Part shown: one piece after another, positions 36,272 to 45,245 of the stretch | Layout: every line of letters begins with the position of its first letter | How positions within the stretch are numbered: the first letter of the stretch is position 1 | Source: Gemmatimonadota bacterium | GTDB taxonomy: Bacteria > Gemmatimonadota > Gemmatimonadetes > Gemmatimonadales > Gemmatimonadaceae | Direction of reading: 5' to 3' | NCBI GenBank assembly: GCA_028287285.1 | Contig: JAQBPY010000438.1 | Location: 1-56,754 of the forward strand | DNA length: 56,754 bases | Program-made: the position numbers and the translations under genes | Notes under the pieces: model-generated | The model's database searches: none | The model's input: only the letters and a program-made list of their open reading frames with translations | What the model was told of the DNA's origin: nothing

Positions 36272-38964
36272 CACGCGCCGGCAAACGTCGCGCATTTCAT
36301 CTGCCCGCATCGCACAGGCGGCTGCAGAACGTGGTGGATGAGGAGCTCCAATTCCACCTCGACGGACGCATCGACGAGTTGATCGCAAAGGGCATGACAC
36401 GCGAGCAGGCGGAAGCGGAGGCACGCCGACGTTTCGGCGACATGGACATCTACGGCAGGGAAGCAGCAGCCATCGACGAACGCATTCTACAGGAGCAGCG
36501 ACGTATGGACATTCTCGACACACTCTCACGCGAGCTGCGGCTCGGCGCCCGCTCCCTCTTGCGCAGCCGGGGGTTTGCCGCCACGGCAATCCTGACGCTC
36601 GCCCTGGGCCTCGGTGCCACGACGGCAATCTTCACGGTGCTCGATGCGGTCGTGCTTCGGCCGCTGCCATACCGCGATGCCGATCAGCTCATGGAGGTGA
36701 CGTCGCCGGTGTCGAAGTTCAAGGGCGATACGCTGTGGCGCCTGGCGCGGCACGAGATGTTCTACTTCAAGGACAATGCGCGCACGCTGTCCGACATCGG
36801 GGTGTACCAGTCCGGCGAAGTCACCGTGCTGGGCGAGGAGGTGAGCGGAAAACCCGCGGAGCGCGCGCTCGATGCGCACGTGAGCGCGAGCCTGTTCGAT
36901 GTACTGGGCTTCCGGCCATTGAAGGGCCGGCTCTTCACTCCCGACGACAACCACGTGCGGCAGGCCACGGTCGTGATTCTCGGCGAGCGGTACTGGCAGC
37001 GCCGGTTCGGAAGTGATGAGACCATCCTGAATCGCGTCATCCAGATTGACGGATATCCCATGACCGTTGTGGGCATTTTGCCGGCGAGCGCGCAGCTGCC
37101 GGACGAGATCGTCGACATCTGGACACCGGCGCACGTGGATCCGGCCATGCCGCCGATGAACAATCACACATGGAGCGCCATCGCGCGGTTGAAGCCATCG
37201 ACAACGGCGGCGGAGGCGCAAACGGAGCTCACGGCGCTGACGTCGCATCTGTCGGAGCTGTTTCCCAACGGCGAGTCGGCAAGCTTCGTGGAAAATACGG
37301 GCTTTCACACGCAGGTGCGACCATTGCGGGCGGTCGTCGTGGGCGACGTGATGACGCGTGCACTGTGGATCATCTTTGGATCGGTGCTGTTCGTGCTGCT
37401 CATCGCAGGCGCGAACCTCTCGAACCTGTTTCTCGTTCGCATCGACGCGCGGCGGCGCGAGATGGCGTTGCGCACGGCGTTGGGCGCGGAGCGGTTCCAT
37501 GTGGCCATGCAGTTTCTCGCCGAGGGAACCATCATTGCGGTGCTCGCGGCGTTCCTTGCGGTGGTGTTGGCGCAGATCGGATTGAGGCTGCTGGTCGTTG
37601 CCGCTCCAAGCGGCCTGCCGCGGCTCTCCGAGATTCATCTCACCGCATCGGGTATCGGATTCGCCATTGGCGGCGCACTTGTCGCGGCCTTCATCCTCGG
37701 CATGCTTCCGCTCGCCGGGGGCAGCGCCCTCGACATCGCGCTGCTTCGCGAAGGGGGCCGCGGGCTCACCACGTCGCGCGGCAGACAAATCGTTCGCGGT
37801 GCGCTCGTCATCTCGCAGGTCGCGCTCTCACTCGTATTGCTGACCGCCAGCGGCTTGATGGTGCGCAGCTTCAACAACCTGAGAGCGGTGAAGCCGGGCT
37901 TTGATCCTGCGGGCGTCGTCACCATGCATGTTGCGCTTCCCGAGGCGACGTACGGAAAGAGCTATGAGCGCACGAGTACCTTCTATGAGCAGCTTGCGGA
38001 GCGCATCGGGCACCTGCCTGGCGTGAAGGCCGTCGGCTTCTCGGAGAAGATTCCACTGGCGAGCAGCAACCTGTGCACGGGCGTGATGATCGAGGCGCTG
38101 GCAATCGGCGACTGTCCGCCAACGTCGATCATCTCGCCCGGGTACGTCGAGGCGATGGGCATCAAGGTGAACGGACGCCCGCTGGCCTGGTCTGGCATGA
38201 ATGCGCGCTCTGGCGACATGATGGTGAGCCAGGCCTTCTCGGATCGCATCTGGCCAACCCAGAGCGCGATGGACAAGGGCGTCCGCCTCATGGGCAAAGG
38301 CTTTTTCCACGTATCGGGCGTGGCCGCCGACGTGTTGGCGAATGGCTTCGACCAGCCACCCGTGGCGCTGGTGTATTTCCCCATGCTGCCCACGGCGGAC
38401 AGCTTTCTCTACGGCGTACCCACGTACACCAACATGGTCGTGAAGACGGTGTCGGGCGACCCACTCAAGCTCACGCCGGCCATCGGCAAGCTCGTGTCGG
38501 AGCTCGAGCCGCAGGCGGCGATCGCGAATGTGCAGACAATGGATGCGCTCGTGGCGAAGTCGATGTCCAAGCGCTCGCTCACGATGATGCTGCTCGGCAT
38601 CGCGGCGGCGATGGCACTGTTCCTGAGCGTGGTGGGACTGTACGGAGTGATCTCGTACATCGTGGCACAACGCCAGAGCGAAATTGCCATCCGCATGGCG
38701 CTCGGTGCGCAGATGGCGCAGGTGGGGCGAATGGTTGTCGGGCAGTCCATGCTGCTGGCGGGCATTGGCGTGGTGATCGGGCTGGTGGCCGCATTTGCGA
38801 CGACGCGGGTGATGACGTCGCTTCTGTTTGGGGTGAGCCCGGCGGATCCGGTGTTGATGTCGCTGGCCGCGTTGGTGCTCCTGCTTGTGTCGGCGCTGGC
38901 GGGGTATGGGCCGGCACGGCGGGCGGCGCGGGTGAATCCCGCGGATGCGTTCAGGACGACGTAG
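36268..38964 (+). CDS. ADOP-type MacB/FtsX-like ABC transporter permease
   Basis: An 898-residue permease of the long acidobacterial-type (ADOP) family. An N-terminal cytoplasmic part carries QFHLDGRIDELIAKGMTREQAE; a first helix lies near residues 107-125, with periplasmic MacB_PCD domains and FtsX domains following in tandem (VLFVLLIAGANLSNLFLVR, and near the end LYGVISYIVAQRQSEIAIRMALGA). There is no ATP-binding partner in the window, as is common for this family. It is coupled to the PadR gene. Confidence 0.9.
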   Translation: MTRAGKRRAFHLPASHRRLQNVVDEELQFHLDGRIDELIAKGMTREQAEAEARRRFGDMDIYGREAAAIDERILQEQRRMDILDTLSRELRLGARSLLRSRGFAATAILTLALGLGATTAIFTVLDAVVLRPLPYRDADQLMEVTSPVSKFKGDTLWRLARHEMFYFKDNARTLSDIGVYQSGEVTVLGEEVSGKPAERALDAHVSASLFDVLGFRPLKGRLFTPDDNHVRQATVVILGERYWQRRFGSDETILNRVIQIDGYPMTVVGILPASAQLPDEIVDIWTPAHVDPAMPPMNNHTWSAIARLKPSTTAAEAQTELTALTSHLSELFPNGESASFVENTGFHTQVRPLRAVVVGDVMTRALWIIFGSVLFVLLIAGANLSNLFLVRIDARRREMALRTALGAERFHVAMQFLAEGTIIAVLAAFLAVVLAQIGLRLLVVAAPSGLPRLSEIHLTASGIGFAIGGALVAAFILGMLPLAGGSALDIALLREGGRGLTTSRGRQIVRGALVISQVALSLVLLTASGLMVRSFNNLRAVKPGFDPAGVVTMHVALPEATYGKSYERTSTFYEQLAERIGHLPGVKAVGFSEKIPLASSNLCTGVMIEALAIGDCPPTSIISPGYVEAMGIKVNGRPLAWSGMNARSGDMMVSQAFSDRIWPTQSAMDKGVRLMGKGFFHVSGVAADVLANGFDQPPVALVYFPMLPTADSFLYGVPTYTNMVVKTVSGDPLKLTPAIGKLVSELEPQAAIANVQTMDALVAKSMSKRSLTMMLLGIAAAMALFLSVVGLYGVISYIVAQRQSEIAIRMALGAQMAQVGRMVVGQSMLLAGIGVVIGLVAAFATTRVMTSLLFGVSPADPVLMSLAALVLLLVSALAGYGPARRAARVNPADAFRTT

Positions 38965-38999
38965 ACCTTTCCCTTACGTGCGCGCATACGCGTGCACCC

Positions 39000-39015
39000 G
39001 CGCTCGGCGCTTTTT
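39000..39015 (+). terminator. Weak intrinsic terminator candidate after permease gene
   Basis: GCGC-TCG-GCGC followed by TTTTT, 36 bases after the permease stop. The stem has only four base pairs, so support is modest. Confidence 0.35.
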
Positions 39016-39131
39016 GCGGCGGCACACGGTATTCGCGCACCGAACGATGACGACGGGAGTGTCGTGATGTGGAACGTTCGTTGTTACTCGACGCATGGAA
39101 ACCGTTTGCGCCGCTGACGGGTACATAGGGC

Positions 39132-40301
39132 ATGGCCATTGCCCAACGCCGGAATGCCGTGCGCCTCGCGCTTTACCTGCTTGCAGCGTGGGGCGCGCTC
39201 GGCGCACTGATTTCCGGGGTATTCCCGGGTGCCGTGGCCGCACTCGCGGCATTTGCGCTCTACACCACGCTACCCCTCGCGGCGTTCATTCGCTGGCGCG
39301 GGTGGCCGTTCTACCCGAACGCCATGTTCCGCCTGTTCGTCGTGCGGCCGTTCTGGTACACGCACCTCATGCTGCCCATCGTATCTGGTGCCGGATGGCT
39401 CGGGCTCGTGGGTGGTGCTCCGTTTGGGCATGCCATCACCGCCGGGCGAATAGCCGCGGTTGTCGCACTGGCCGTCCTCGGAACAGTTCTCCTGGCCGGC
39501 TACCTGGGCAGTGGCCTGCTCGTGGTGCGGCGGGTCGACGTCGACGTTCCCGGACTCGATCCGGCATTCGAGGGACTCCGCATTGCGCAGCTCTCCGACC
39601 TGCACATCGGCCCCCATACATCGCGCCGTTTCCTGCGCCGGGTCGTGGACGCGGCTCGCTCACTCGCGCCGGATCTGATTGCCGTCACGGGAGATCTCGT
39701 GGACGATCGCGCCGAAGACGTTGCGTCATATGCCAGGGCAATGCGGCCGTTGGCTGCACCGCTAGGCGTCTACATGATTCCCGGCAATCACGACGTCTAT
39801 GCCGGCTGGGATGAGGTGGAGCGAGCCCTTCGCAAGGCCAATCTTGGCACGGTGCTGGTGAACGAGGTAAAAGTCATTCGCCGGGGTACTGCCGCCATCG
39901 CACTCGTTGGAACCGGTGATCCTGCGGGTGGCGGCTCACGCTCGGCGCCGGATGTTGCGCGGGCGTTGTCACGCGTGCCTGATGGTGCCACGGTCATTGC
40001 GTTTGCGCACAATCCGGCGCTGTGGCCCTCGCTCGCCGAGCGCGATGTGGCGTTGACGTTGAGCGGCCATACGCACTGGGGACAATTTGCACTCCCCACG
40101 CTTGGCTGGAGCCTTGCGTCGCCATTCCTGAAGCATGCGATGGGCGGTCACGTGGAGCGCGACTCGCTGCTCTACATCAGCCCGGGCACGGGATACTGGG
40201 GCATTCCGTTTCGGCTTGGGGCGTGCCCCGAAGTCACGCTCGTAACGCTTCGCTGCGCGATTGCGGCAAAGGTGCACGTGCACCGCGCGCGCGTCGCGTA
40301 A
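39132..40301 (+). CDS. Membrane-anchored metallophosphoesterase (YkuE-like)
   Basis: A 389-residue protein with about four N-terminal hydrophobic helices (to residue 137) and a calcineurin-type phosphoesterase domain. The metal motifs are complete: QLSDLHIG, VTGDLVDD, MIPGNHDVY, AFAHNP and LSGHTHWGQ. Family members act on phospholipids or other phosphoesters at the membrane face; the substrate here is unknown. The ATG at 39132 is used. No neighbour clarifies its role. Confidence 0.88.
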   Translation: MAIAQRRNAVRLALYLLAAWGALGALISGVFPGAVAALAAFALYTTLPLAAFIRWRGWPFYPNAMFRLFVVRPFWYTHLMLPIVSGAGWLGLVGGAPFGHAITAGRIAAVVALAVLGTVLLAGYLGSGLLVVRRVDVDVPGLDPAFEGLRIAQLSDLHIGPHTSRRFLRRVVDAARSLAPDLIAVTGDLVDDRAEDVASYARAMRPLAAPLGVYMIPGNHDVYAGWDEVERALRKANLGTVLVNEVKVIRRGTAAIALVGTGDPAGGGSRSAPDVARALSRVPDGATVIAFAHNPALWPSLAERDVALTLSGHTHWGQFALPTLGWSLASPFLKHAMGGHVERDSLLYISPGTGYWGIPFRLGACPEVTLVTLRCAIAAKVHVHRARVA

Positions 40302-40302
40302 T

Positions 40303-41043
40303 TCAGCTCGTCCAGTAGACCACGAGCGAGCACCGCCTCGATGGCGTTCGTCCGCGGGTGTCCGTCCAGACCATCCGCTGATATGCCTCCGGAGCATCGT
40401 TGGGGCTGGCATAGATCTCCACGGCGATCACTTCGTCGAGCTGCGCGGGCAGCGGATTGGCGCGGCTCACTTCACGTCCGTTCACGACCGATGCGAGGCA
40501 CTTCCACCCCTCGGTGGCTATGGGCCTGCGGCTTCCGTTCCTGTCGACCTCGACACGAAAGCCTTTCAGGTTGCGGAATACGTCGCCCAGCCCGGCATAA
40601 CCCGAGTCGAGGCTGTCGATGGCCGTAAAGTCAAGGAACTGGCCGTGGCCATTGTTGCGGCGCCGGCAAAGGAAACCTTCGTAGGTGACCGCCGAGCACG
40701 TTGCGCCCACCACGAGCACCGTGTCGAGCACCACACGCCGGGTCTTGAGTGTGAGCGAGAGGCGCGCCATCGTGTCGGCACGCAGCTGTACTTCGGCTTC
40801 CCTTGGATCGTTGCCCAGCCTGCGTGCACGTACCGTGTAAGTGCCGGGCGCCAGCTCTCCGAACTCGAAACGGCCGGCGGAGTCGGTTTTCGTGCGTTTT
40901 TCCGTGGGACGCAGTGTGACGTCTGCGCCGGAGAGCACGCGTCCCGAGTCGTTCCGAACGATGCCCGCGATGCGTCCGGTCGCCTGCGCCGCGAGCGATG
41001 TGGAGGTGCAGAGTAGTGCGAAGACTGCCTGAGAAAGCTTCAT
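40303..41043 (-). CDS. Secreted protein with carboxypeptidase-regulatory-like and TonB-plug-like domains
   Basis: About 246 residues. A signal peptide (LSQAVFALLCTSTSLAAQ) precedes a carboxypeptidase-D regulatory-like domain (ATGRIAGIVRNDSGRVLSG to APGTYTVRARRLG). The remainder (TGATCSAVTYEGFLCRRR onward) resembles a stand-alone plug-type segment with two Cys pairs, and no barrel follows. This looks like a short secreted relative of TonB-receptor N-termini that is frequent in this phylum. The ATG at 41043 is used; the in-frame extension to 41154 encodes repeat DNA. Function unknown. Confidence 0.72.
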   Translation of the reverse strand: MKLSQAVFALLCTSTSLAAQATGRIAGIVRNDSGRVLSGADVTLRPTEKRTKTDSAGRFEFGELAPGTYTVRARRLGNDPREAEVQLRADTMARLSLTLKTRRVVLDTVLVVGATCSAVTYEGFLCRRRNNGHGQFLDFTAIDSLDSGYAGLGDVFRNLKGFRVEVDRNGSRRPIATEGWKCLASVVNGREVSRANPLPAQLDEVIAVEIYASPNDAPEAYQRMVWTDTRGRTPSRRCSLVVYWTS

Positions 41044-41109
41044 GGGACTGGTGGCCCGTTCTGAATTCCGGTTTAGCGGCGCGCAGCGGGGAGCCTGCTC
41101 TTCCGCCAT

Positions 41110-41382
41110 GAAAACAGATCCTTCGCTTCGCTCAGGACGACAGCACGCTATCACACCAGTGCTGCACTCACTAGGGGCAATACCGTTTCACTTCACACTG
41201 TCATCCCGCAGGAGCGAAGCAGGTGGGGTGCTGCCGTCCTCACTGTCATCCCGCAGGAGCGAAGCGGGTGGGGCGCTGCCGTCTCCACTGTCATCCCGCA
41301 GGAGCGAAGCGAGTGTCGGGAGATGCTGTCCTGTCCTTGGGGATGGTTCGGGTTCGAACGTATCTCCGACACTCGCTCGCTT
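41110..41382. repeat. ERSEG-type element plus three 45-bp tandem repeats and inverted copy
   Basis: The 400-bp gap ahead of the kinase gene holds no gene. An ERSEG-type element (GATCCTTCGC, then GCTCAGGACGAC) lies at about 41117-41142. Three copies of a 45-bp unit begin at 41199, 41244 and 41289, each starting TGTCATCCCGCAGGAGCGAAG. The third ends in GCGAGTGTCGGGAGA, and an inverted relative (TCTCCGACACTCGC) follows at about 41368-41381, so the end can fold into a long imperfect hairpin. Confidence 0.8.
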
Positions 41383-41444
41383 CTGCGAGGGAGCAGCTGA
41401 ACTACAGCTAGGTCCACTGGCCCACCCCCGGGAAATCCTGCATC

Positions 41445-43211
41445 TTGAGCAGCGTGACGACACTTCCGTTGCTGCCGCCTGCCCTCATCGCAGCTCTCGC
41501 GGGCAATTACGAGCTCCTCCAGGAGATCGGCCGCGGCGGCATGGGCATCGTCTACGCCGGCCGCGACGTCCGCCTGGATCGCCTCGTGGCAATCAAGGTG
41601 CTCCCCGACCTCGTGAGCAGCGACACCGTTCGCGAACGCTTCCTGCGTGAGGCCAAGGCATCGGCGCGGCTGTCCCATCCGTCCATCGTGCCCATCTATT
41701 CCGCCGACGACCGCAACGGTGTGACGTACATGGTCATGGCGTACGTTGACGGGACGACGTTGACGACGCGGCTAAGAGACGGGCATGCACTGGCACCGGA
41801 GGACGCGGTTCCCATCCTGCGGGACGTGGCCCTCGCACTCCACGCGGCGCACGCGCGTGGGGTGGTGCATCGCGACGTCAAGCCGGAAAACATCCTCATC
41901 GATCGCGTAACGGGTCGTGCGATGGTGACGGACTTTGGCATTGCCCGGCTTGCCGATGCAATGCAATCCGGCGCGCTGACACGGACGGGCCAGGTGCTCG
42001 GCACCGTGGGATACATGAGCCCCGAACAGGTCACGGGAGCAGACGTCGACGGCCGCAGCGACTTGTATTCACTGGGCGTGCTGGCGTTCGAGTGCCTCAC
42101 GGGACGGCTCCCCTTTGACGGACCCGCACCGGTGGTGATCGTGGCGCATGCAACGAGGCCTGCACCGCCCCTTGCATCGGTCGCGCCGCAGCTGCCCGCG
42201 GCGGTGTGCGAGATCGTGGACCGGTTGCTGCGCAAGAATCCGGATGACCGTTTCGCGTTCGGCAATGACGTGGCGGCCGCACTCGAGCGTGCAGTGGGAA
42301 TGTCGGTCGCCACCACGCCCACGAAGGTCGCGGTGAGCGGCGAAGATCGTGTGCTCACGGAAAAGGAGGCGGACCGCGTGTGGAAGCGCGCCGCCGAGCT
42401 GCAGGCGGGCATTGGCACATCGAGCATTGCACGGGCACCTACCGCGTCCGTGACAGTGCTTCCCCGAACGGTGACGAACGGCTTTCGCCTGGAGCATGTA
42501 CGGCAGGCTGCGATAGAGGCAGGCATCTCCGCGCCCTATGTGACGCTGGCGCTCGACGAGCTGCAGCGACGCGGCGTTGACGCGTCGCTGCCGATGATTC
42601 GCAATCGTGCATCCGATGTTCCGGTGGGCACCGGCGGGCCCGTGCGAGTGCCGCCGGTGGTACGCCTGAATCCCCCTGCTTCACGCGTCATTGGCGCGCC
42701 CAGCTCGCTTCTCTACGAGATCGAGATACCAGGGCAGGTTTCGCCTGACGACTTCGACGTGCTGGCGCACACCATCCGCTCCACCTTTGGCGAAGCGGGG
42801 GTCGCGAGCACACTCGGCAGGTCACTCAGCTGGGCATCGGCCGGCGTCAACCGCCGGCGGCACCTGCACATCAGCATTTCCGCGTCGGGTGGACGAACGC
42901 ACATCCGTGCCGAAGAGAGTCTGCGTGAGCTCGTGGGCGTGGTGTTTGGGGGCATTCTCGCCGGCGGAAGCGTTGGCACTGCGTTACTGACGGGGCTCGT
43001 GGCCGGCATTGGCCCGATGATCGGACTCGTGCCGGTGTTGCTGATGGGAGGTACGTATGCATTCGCCAAGTCCATCGTTGGCCGGAACGTTCGTACCCGT
43101 GCGGCGGAGCTCGAGGGACTGGTGGAACGACTCGGCGTCCAGTGCGCGGTGCTCATTGCCGACGACGCGCAGGCAAAGGCGCAGCTGCCCCGTAGCGCGT
43201 CGCACATCTAA
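41445..43211 (+). CDS. Ser/Thr protein kinase (PknB-like) with C-terminal membrane segment
   Basis: A 588-residue Hanks-type kinase. The P-loop is EIGRGGMGIVYAG, the catalytic Lys is in VAIKVL (near 51), HRDVKPENIL near 142 is the catalytic loop, DFGIARL near 163 binds metal, and GTVGYMSPEQ is the activation end. A tail of about 200 residues follows with no clear domain until two helices (VFGGILAGGSVGTALL and IGLVPVLLMGGTYAF) near residues 508-550. The start is uncertain: TTG at 41445 or GTG at 41454. No phosphatase is adjacent. Confidence 0.9.
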   Translation: MSSVTTLPLLPPALIAALAGNYELLQEIGRGGMGIVYAGRDVRLDRLVAIKVLPDLVSSDTVRERFLREAKASARLSHPSIVPIYSADDRNGVTYMVMAYVDGTTLTTRLRDGHALAPEDAVPILRDVALALHAAHARGVVHRDVKPENILIDRVTGRAMVTDFGIARLADAMQSGALTRTGQVLGTVGYMSPEQVTGADVDGRSDLYSLGVLAFECLTGRLPFDGPAPVVIVAHATRPAPPLASVAPQLPAAVCEIVDRLLRKNPDDRFAFGNDVAAALERAVGMSVATTPTKVAVSGEDRVLTEKEADRVWKRAAELQAGIGTSSIARAPTASVTVLPRTVTNGFRLEHVRQAAIEAGISAPYVTLALDELQRRGVDASLPMIRNRASDVPVGTGGPVRVPPVVRLNPPASRVIGAPSSLLYEIEIPGQVSPDDFDVLAHTIRSTFGEAGVASTLGRSLSWASAGVNRRRHLHISISASGGRTHIRAEESLRELVGVVFGGILAGGSVGTALLTGLVAGIGPMIGLVPVLLMGGTYAFAKSIVGRNVRTRAAELEGLVERLGVQCAVLIADDAQAKAQLPRSASHI

Positions 43212-43228
43212 TCCATTTCAACGAGAGA

Positions 43229-44332
43229 ATGTCGCATTCCGCCGTGCTCATGACCGCGCCACACGCGCCGCTCGTGATCGAGGAGTTTCAATCGCCGGCG
43301 CTGGAACCCGGCGCTGCGTTGCTTCGCACGTTGTACTCCGAGGTGTGTGGAACGGACGTGCACCTGCATCACGGCCGCCTGAACGTTCCGTTTCCCATCA
43401 TTCCCGGTCACGTGTCCGTGGGCATCGTGGAAGCGTCCGGTGGCAAGCTGCACGACATCTACGGCGACGTGATCAGGGAGGGTGACACGGTGACCTTCCT
43501 CGATGTGCACGAGACCTGCAACAACTGCTACCAGTGTCTCGTGGCGCACCAGCCTACGCGCTGTCCGTCACGCAAGGTGTACGGAATTACGTACGGTGCG
43601 GCGGACGGGCTGCTGGGCGGCTGGTCCGAGGCCATCTGGATGAAGCCCGGCGTGAAGCTCATCAAGTTGCCAGAGGAGCTAACGCCCGAGACGTTCATTG
43701 GAGGAGGATGTGGTCTGGTGACCGCCTTGCACTCGGTGGACATGGCGGGGATCAGGCTCGGAGAATCCGTGGCGGTGCTGGGAGTTGGTCCGGTTGGTCA
43801 ATCCATCGTGGCGTTTGCGTCGCTCTCCGGCGCGGGTGAAGTCATTGCCGTTGGAGCGCCGGATGACCGGCTCGAGTTTGCCACGCGCATGGGTGCGACA
43901 TCGACGCTTTCACTCGACGTTTCTGCAGCCGACCGGCTGGAGGCCGTGCGCCGAGCGACTGGTGGGCGCGGCGTTGACGTGGTGATCGAGGCGAGTGGTG
44001 CGCCGGACGCCATCACGCAGGGGCTCGACATGGTACGCGACGGCGGCCGGATGATTGTCTGCGGCCACTATACGGACAATGGCGCCGTTTCCATTCATCC
44101 GCACTGGCAGATCAACCGCAAGCACGTGGAGATCAAGGGCTGCTGGGGCTCGCGGTATGACCACTTTCACCGGGCCGTGGCATTGACGGCGTGTTTTGGC
44201 GGTGTGAAGCCGTGGCGCGAGATGGTGAGCGGGCGTTACACGCTCGAGCAGGCCGGCGATGCGCTGGCGGCTGTGGAATCGCAGCGTGCGATCAAGGCAC
44301 TCATTACGCCCAATCCGTCTCTTGTTGCGTGA
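43229..44332 (+). CDS. Zinc-type alcohol/polyol dehydrogenase (MDR family)
   Basis: A 367-residue medium-chain dehydrogenase. The GroES-like part has a catalytic-zinc Cys in EVCGTDVHLHHG; the structural zinc loop is ETCNNCYQCLVAHQPTRC with four Cys residues. The NAD-binding motif is VAVLGVGPVGQS. One oddity is PGHVSVGIV at the second catalytic-zinc position, where the family usually has GHExxG, so the Glu is replaced by Val. The substrate is not predictable. A purine-rich AACGAGAG precedes the ATG. Confidence 0.87.
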   Translation: MSHSAVLMTAPHAPLVIEEFQSPALEPGAALLRTLYSEVCGTDVHLHHGRLNVPFPIIPGHVSVGIVEASGGKLHDIYGDVIREGDTVTFLDVHETCNNCYQCLVAHQPTRCPSRKVYGITYGAADGLLGGWSEAIWMKPGVKLIKLPEELTPETFIGGGCGLVTALHSVDMAGIRLGESVAVLGVGPVGQSIVAFASLSGAGEVIAVGAPDDRLEFATRMGATSTLSLDVSAADRLEAVRRATGGRGVDVVIEASGAPDAITQGLDMVRDGGRMIVCGHYTDNGAVSIHPHWQINRKHVEIKGCWGSRYDHFHRAVALTACFGGVKPWREMVSGRYTLEQAGDALAAVESQRAIKALITPNPSLVA

Positions 44333-44352
44333 CAATAGGACAGGTCCACCCT

Positions 44353-45171
44353 CTACTTCGCGGCGCCGATCTCGCGAAGCGTGAGACTCAGGGAGCCGAG
44401 CACCGGAACGCTGCTGCGGAGCATCACGAGCGTACGTGCCGAATCGTTCGTGAAATACACCTCGGCTTTTCCACCTTGCCCGAACAGCCCGCCCGCATTG
44501 GTGATGGTCGGCTGCACGACGATGGTCTTGAACGTGCCCGCCGGAACGGTGATCGTCTCCGTGCGGACGACACGAACGATCACGTCGTGCCCCGCCTTGA
44601 AGTAGCGCGGAATGGTGTCGACGTCGCCCACACGCAGCGGAAGCGTGCGCACATAGAAGAGCATCGACACGTCATCGAGCGGCTCGCTGGTTCCAAGCGA
44701 ATCGATGGTGTTGCCCATTGTCTCGTGGACCGTGCCCTTTTCCGGCGAGATCTCGTACTTGCGAACTCTCGTGTGCCGGAGCTCTCGCTGGTCCTGCTGG
44801 AACCGGCGCGAGAAGAAGCGAATGGGATCGAACCACGAATCGATCTGGTCGTTCACCCTGGCGAACAGCAATCCGCCGCTCACCTTGAGCGCCGCATGCA
44901 GCGTCTGGAAGCCGTTCACCTCTTCGCGACCGAGCACCTCGAGGGAGCCGGTGCCCACGCCGTGGCCCTTGAGCTCGACGTCGTACGTGGCACGCTCGCC
45001 CACGGTGATGCGATAGCCCGGGATGGCGGGGACGGCGAGAGCCGGCAGGACGATGGATCCGCCATTATCGCGCGCGACGAACGACTGCGCGACGACGTTG
45101 GCACGAACCGGGGCGAGTACAACGATGAGCGCGACGAGGCGCGCGAAATGGCGTACGGTAGTGCGTATCAT
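44353..45171 (-). CDS. DUF3108-family secreted protein
   Basis: About 272 residues. A signal peptide (FARLVALIVVLAPVRANVVAQ) precedes a DUF3108 domain with VGERATYDVELKGHGVGTGS and DPIRFFSRRFQQDQREL, plus a late ITVPAGTFKTIVVQP. The family is periplasmic and of unknown function. The ATG at 45171 fits the signal peptide; an in-frame start at 45243 is upstream. It is convergent with the dehydrogenase gene. Confidence 0.83.
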   Translation of the reverse strand: MIRTTVRHFARLVALIVVLAPVRANVVAQSFVARDNGGSIVLPALAVPAIPGYRITVGERATYDVELKGHGVGTGSLEVLGREEVNGFQTLHAALKVSGGLLFARVNDQIDSWFDPIRFFSRRFQQDQRELRHTRVRKYEISPEKGTVHETMGNTIDSLGTSEPLDDVSMLFYVRTLPLRVGDVDTIPRYFKAGHDVIVRVVRTETITVPAGTFKTIVVQPTITNAGGLFGQGGKAEVYFTNDSARTLVMLRSSVPVLGSLSLTLREIGAAK

Positions 45172-45245
45172 TGTCAGTAGTACTACGGGGAGAGCGTGCC
45201 TCCAGATTCGCGGGAGCCCTGCTCCCGTTCCCGACACGCTCAACC

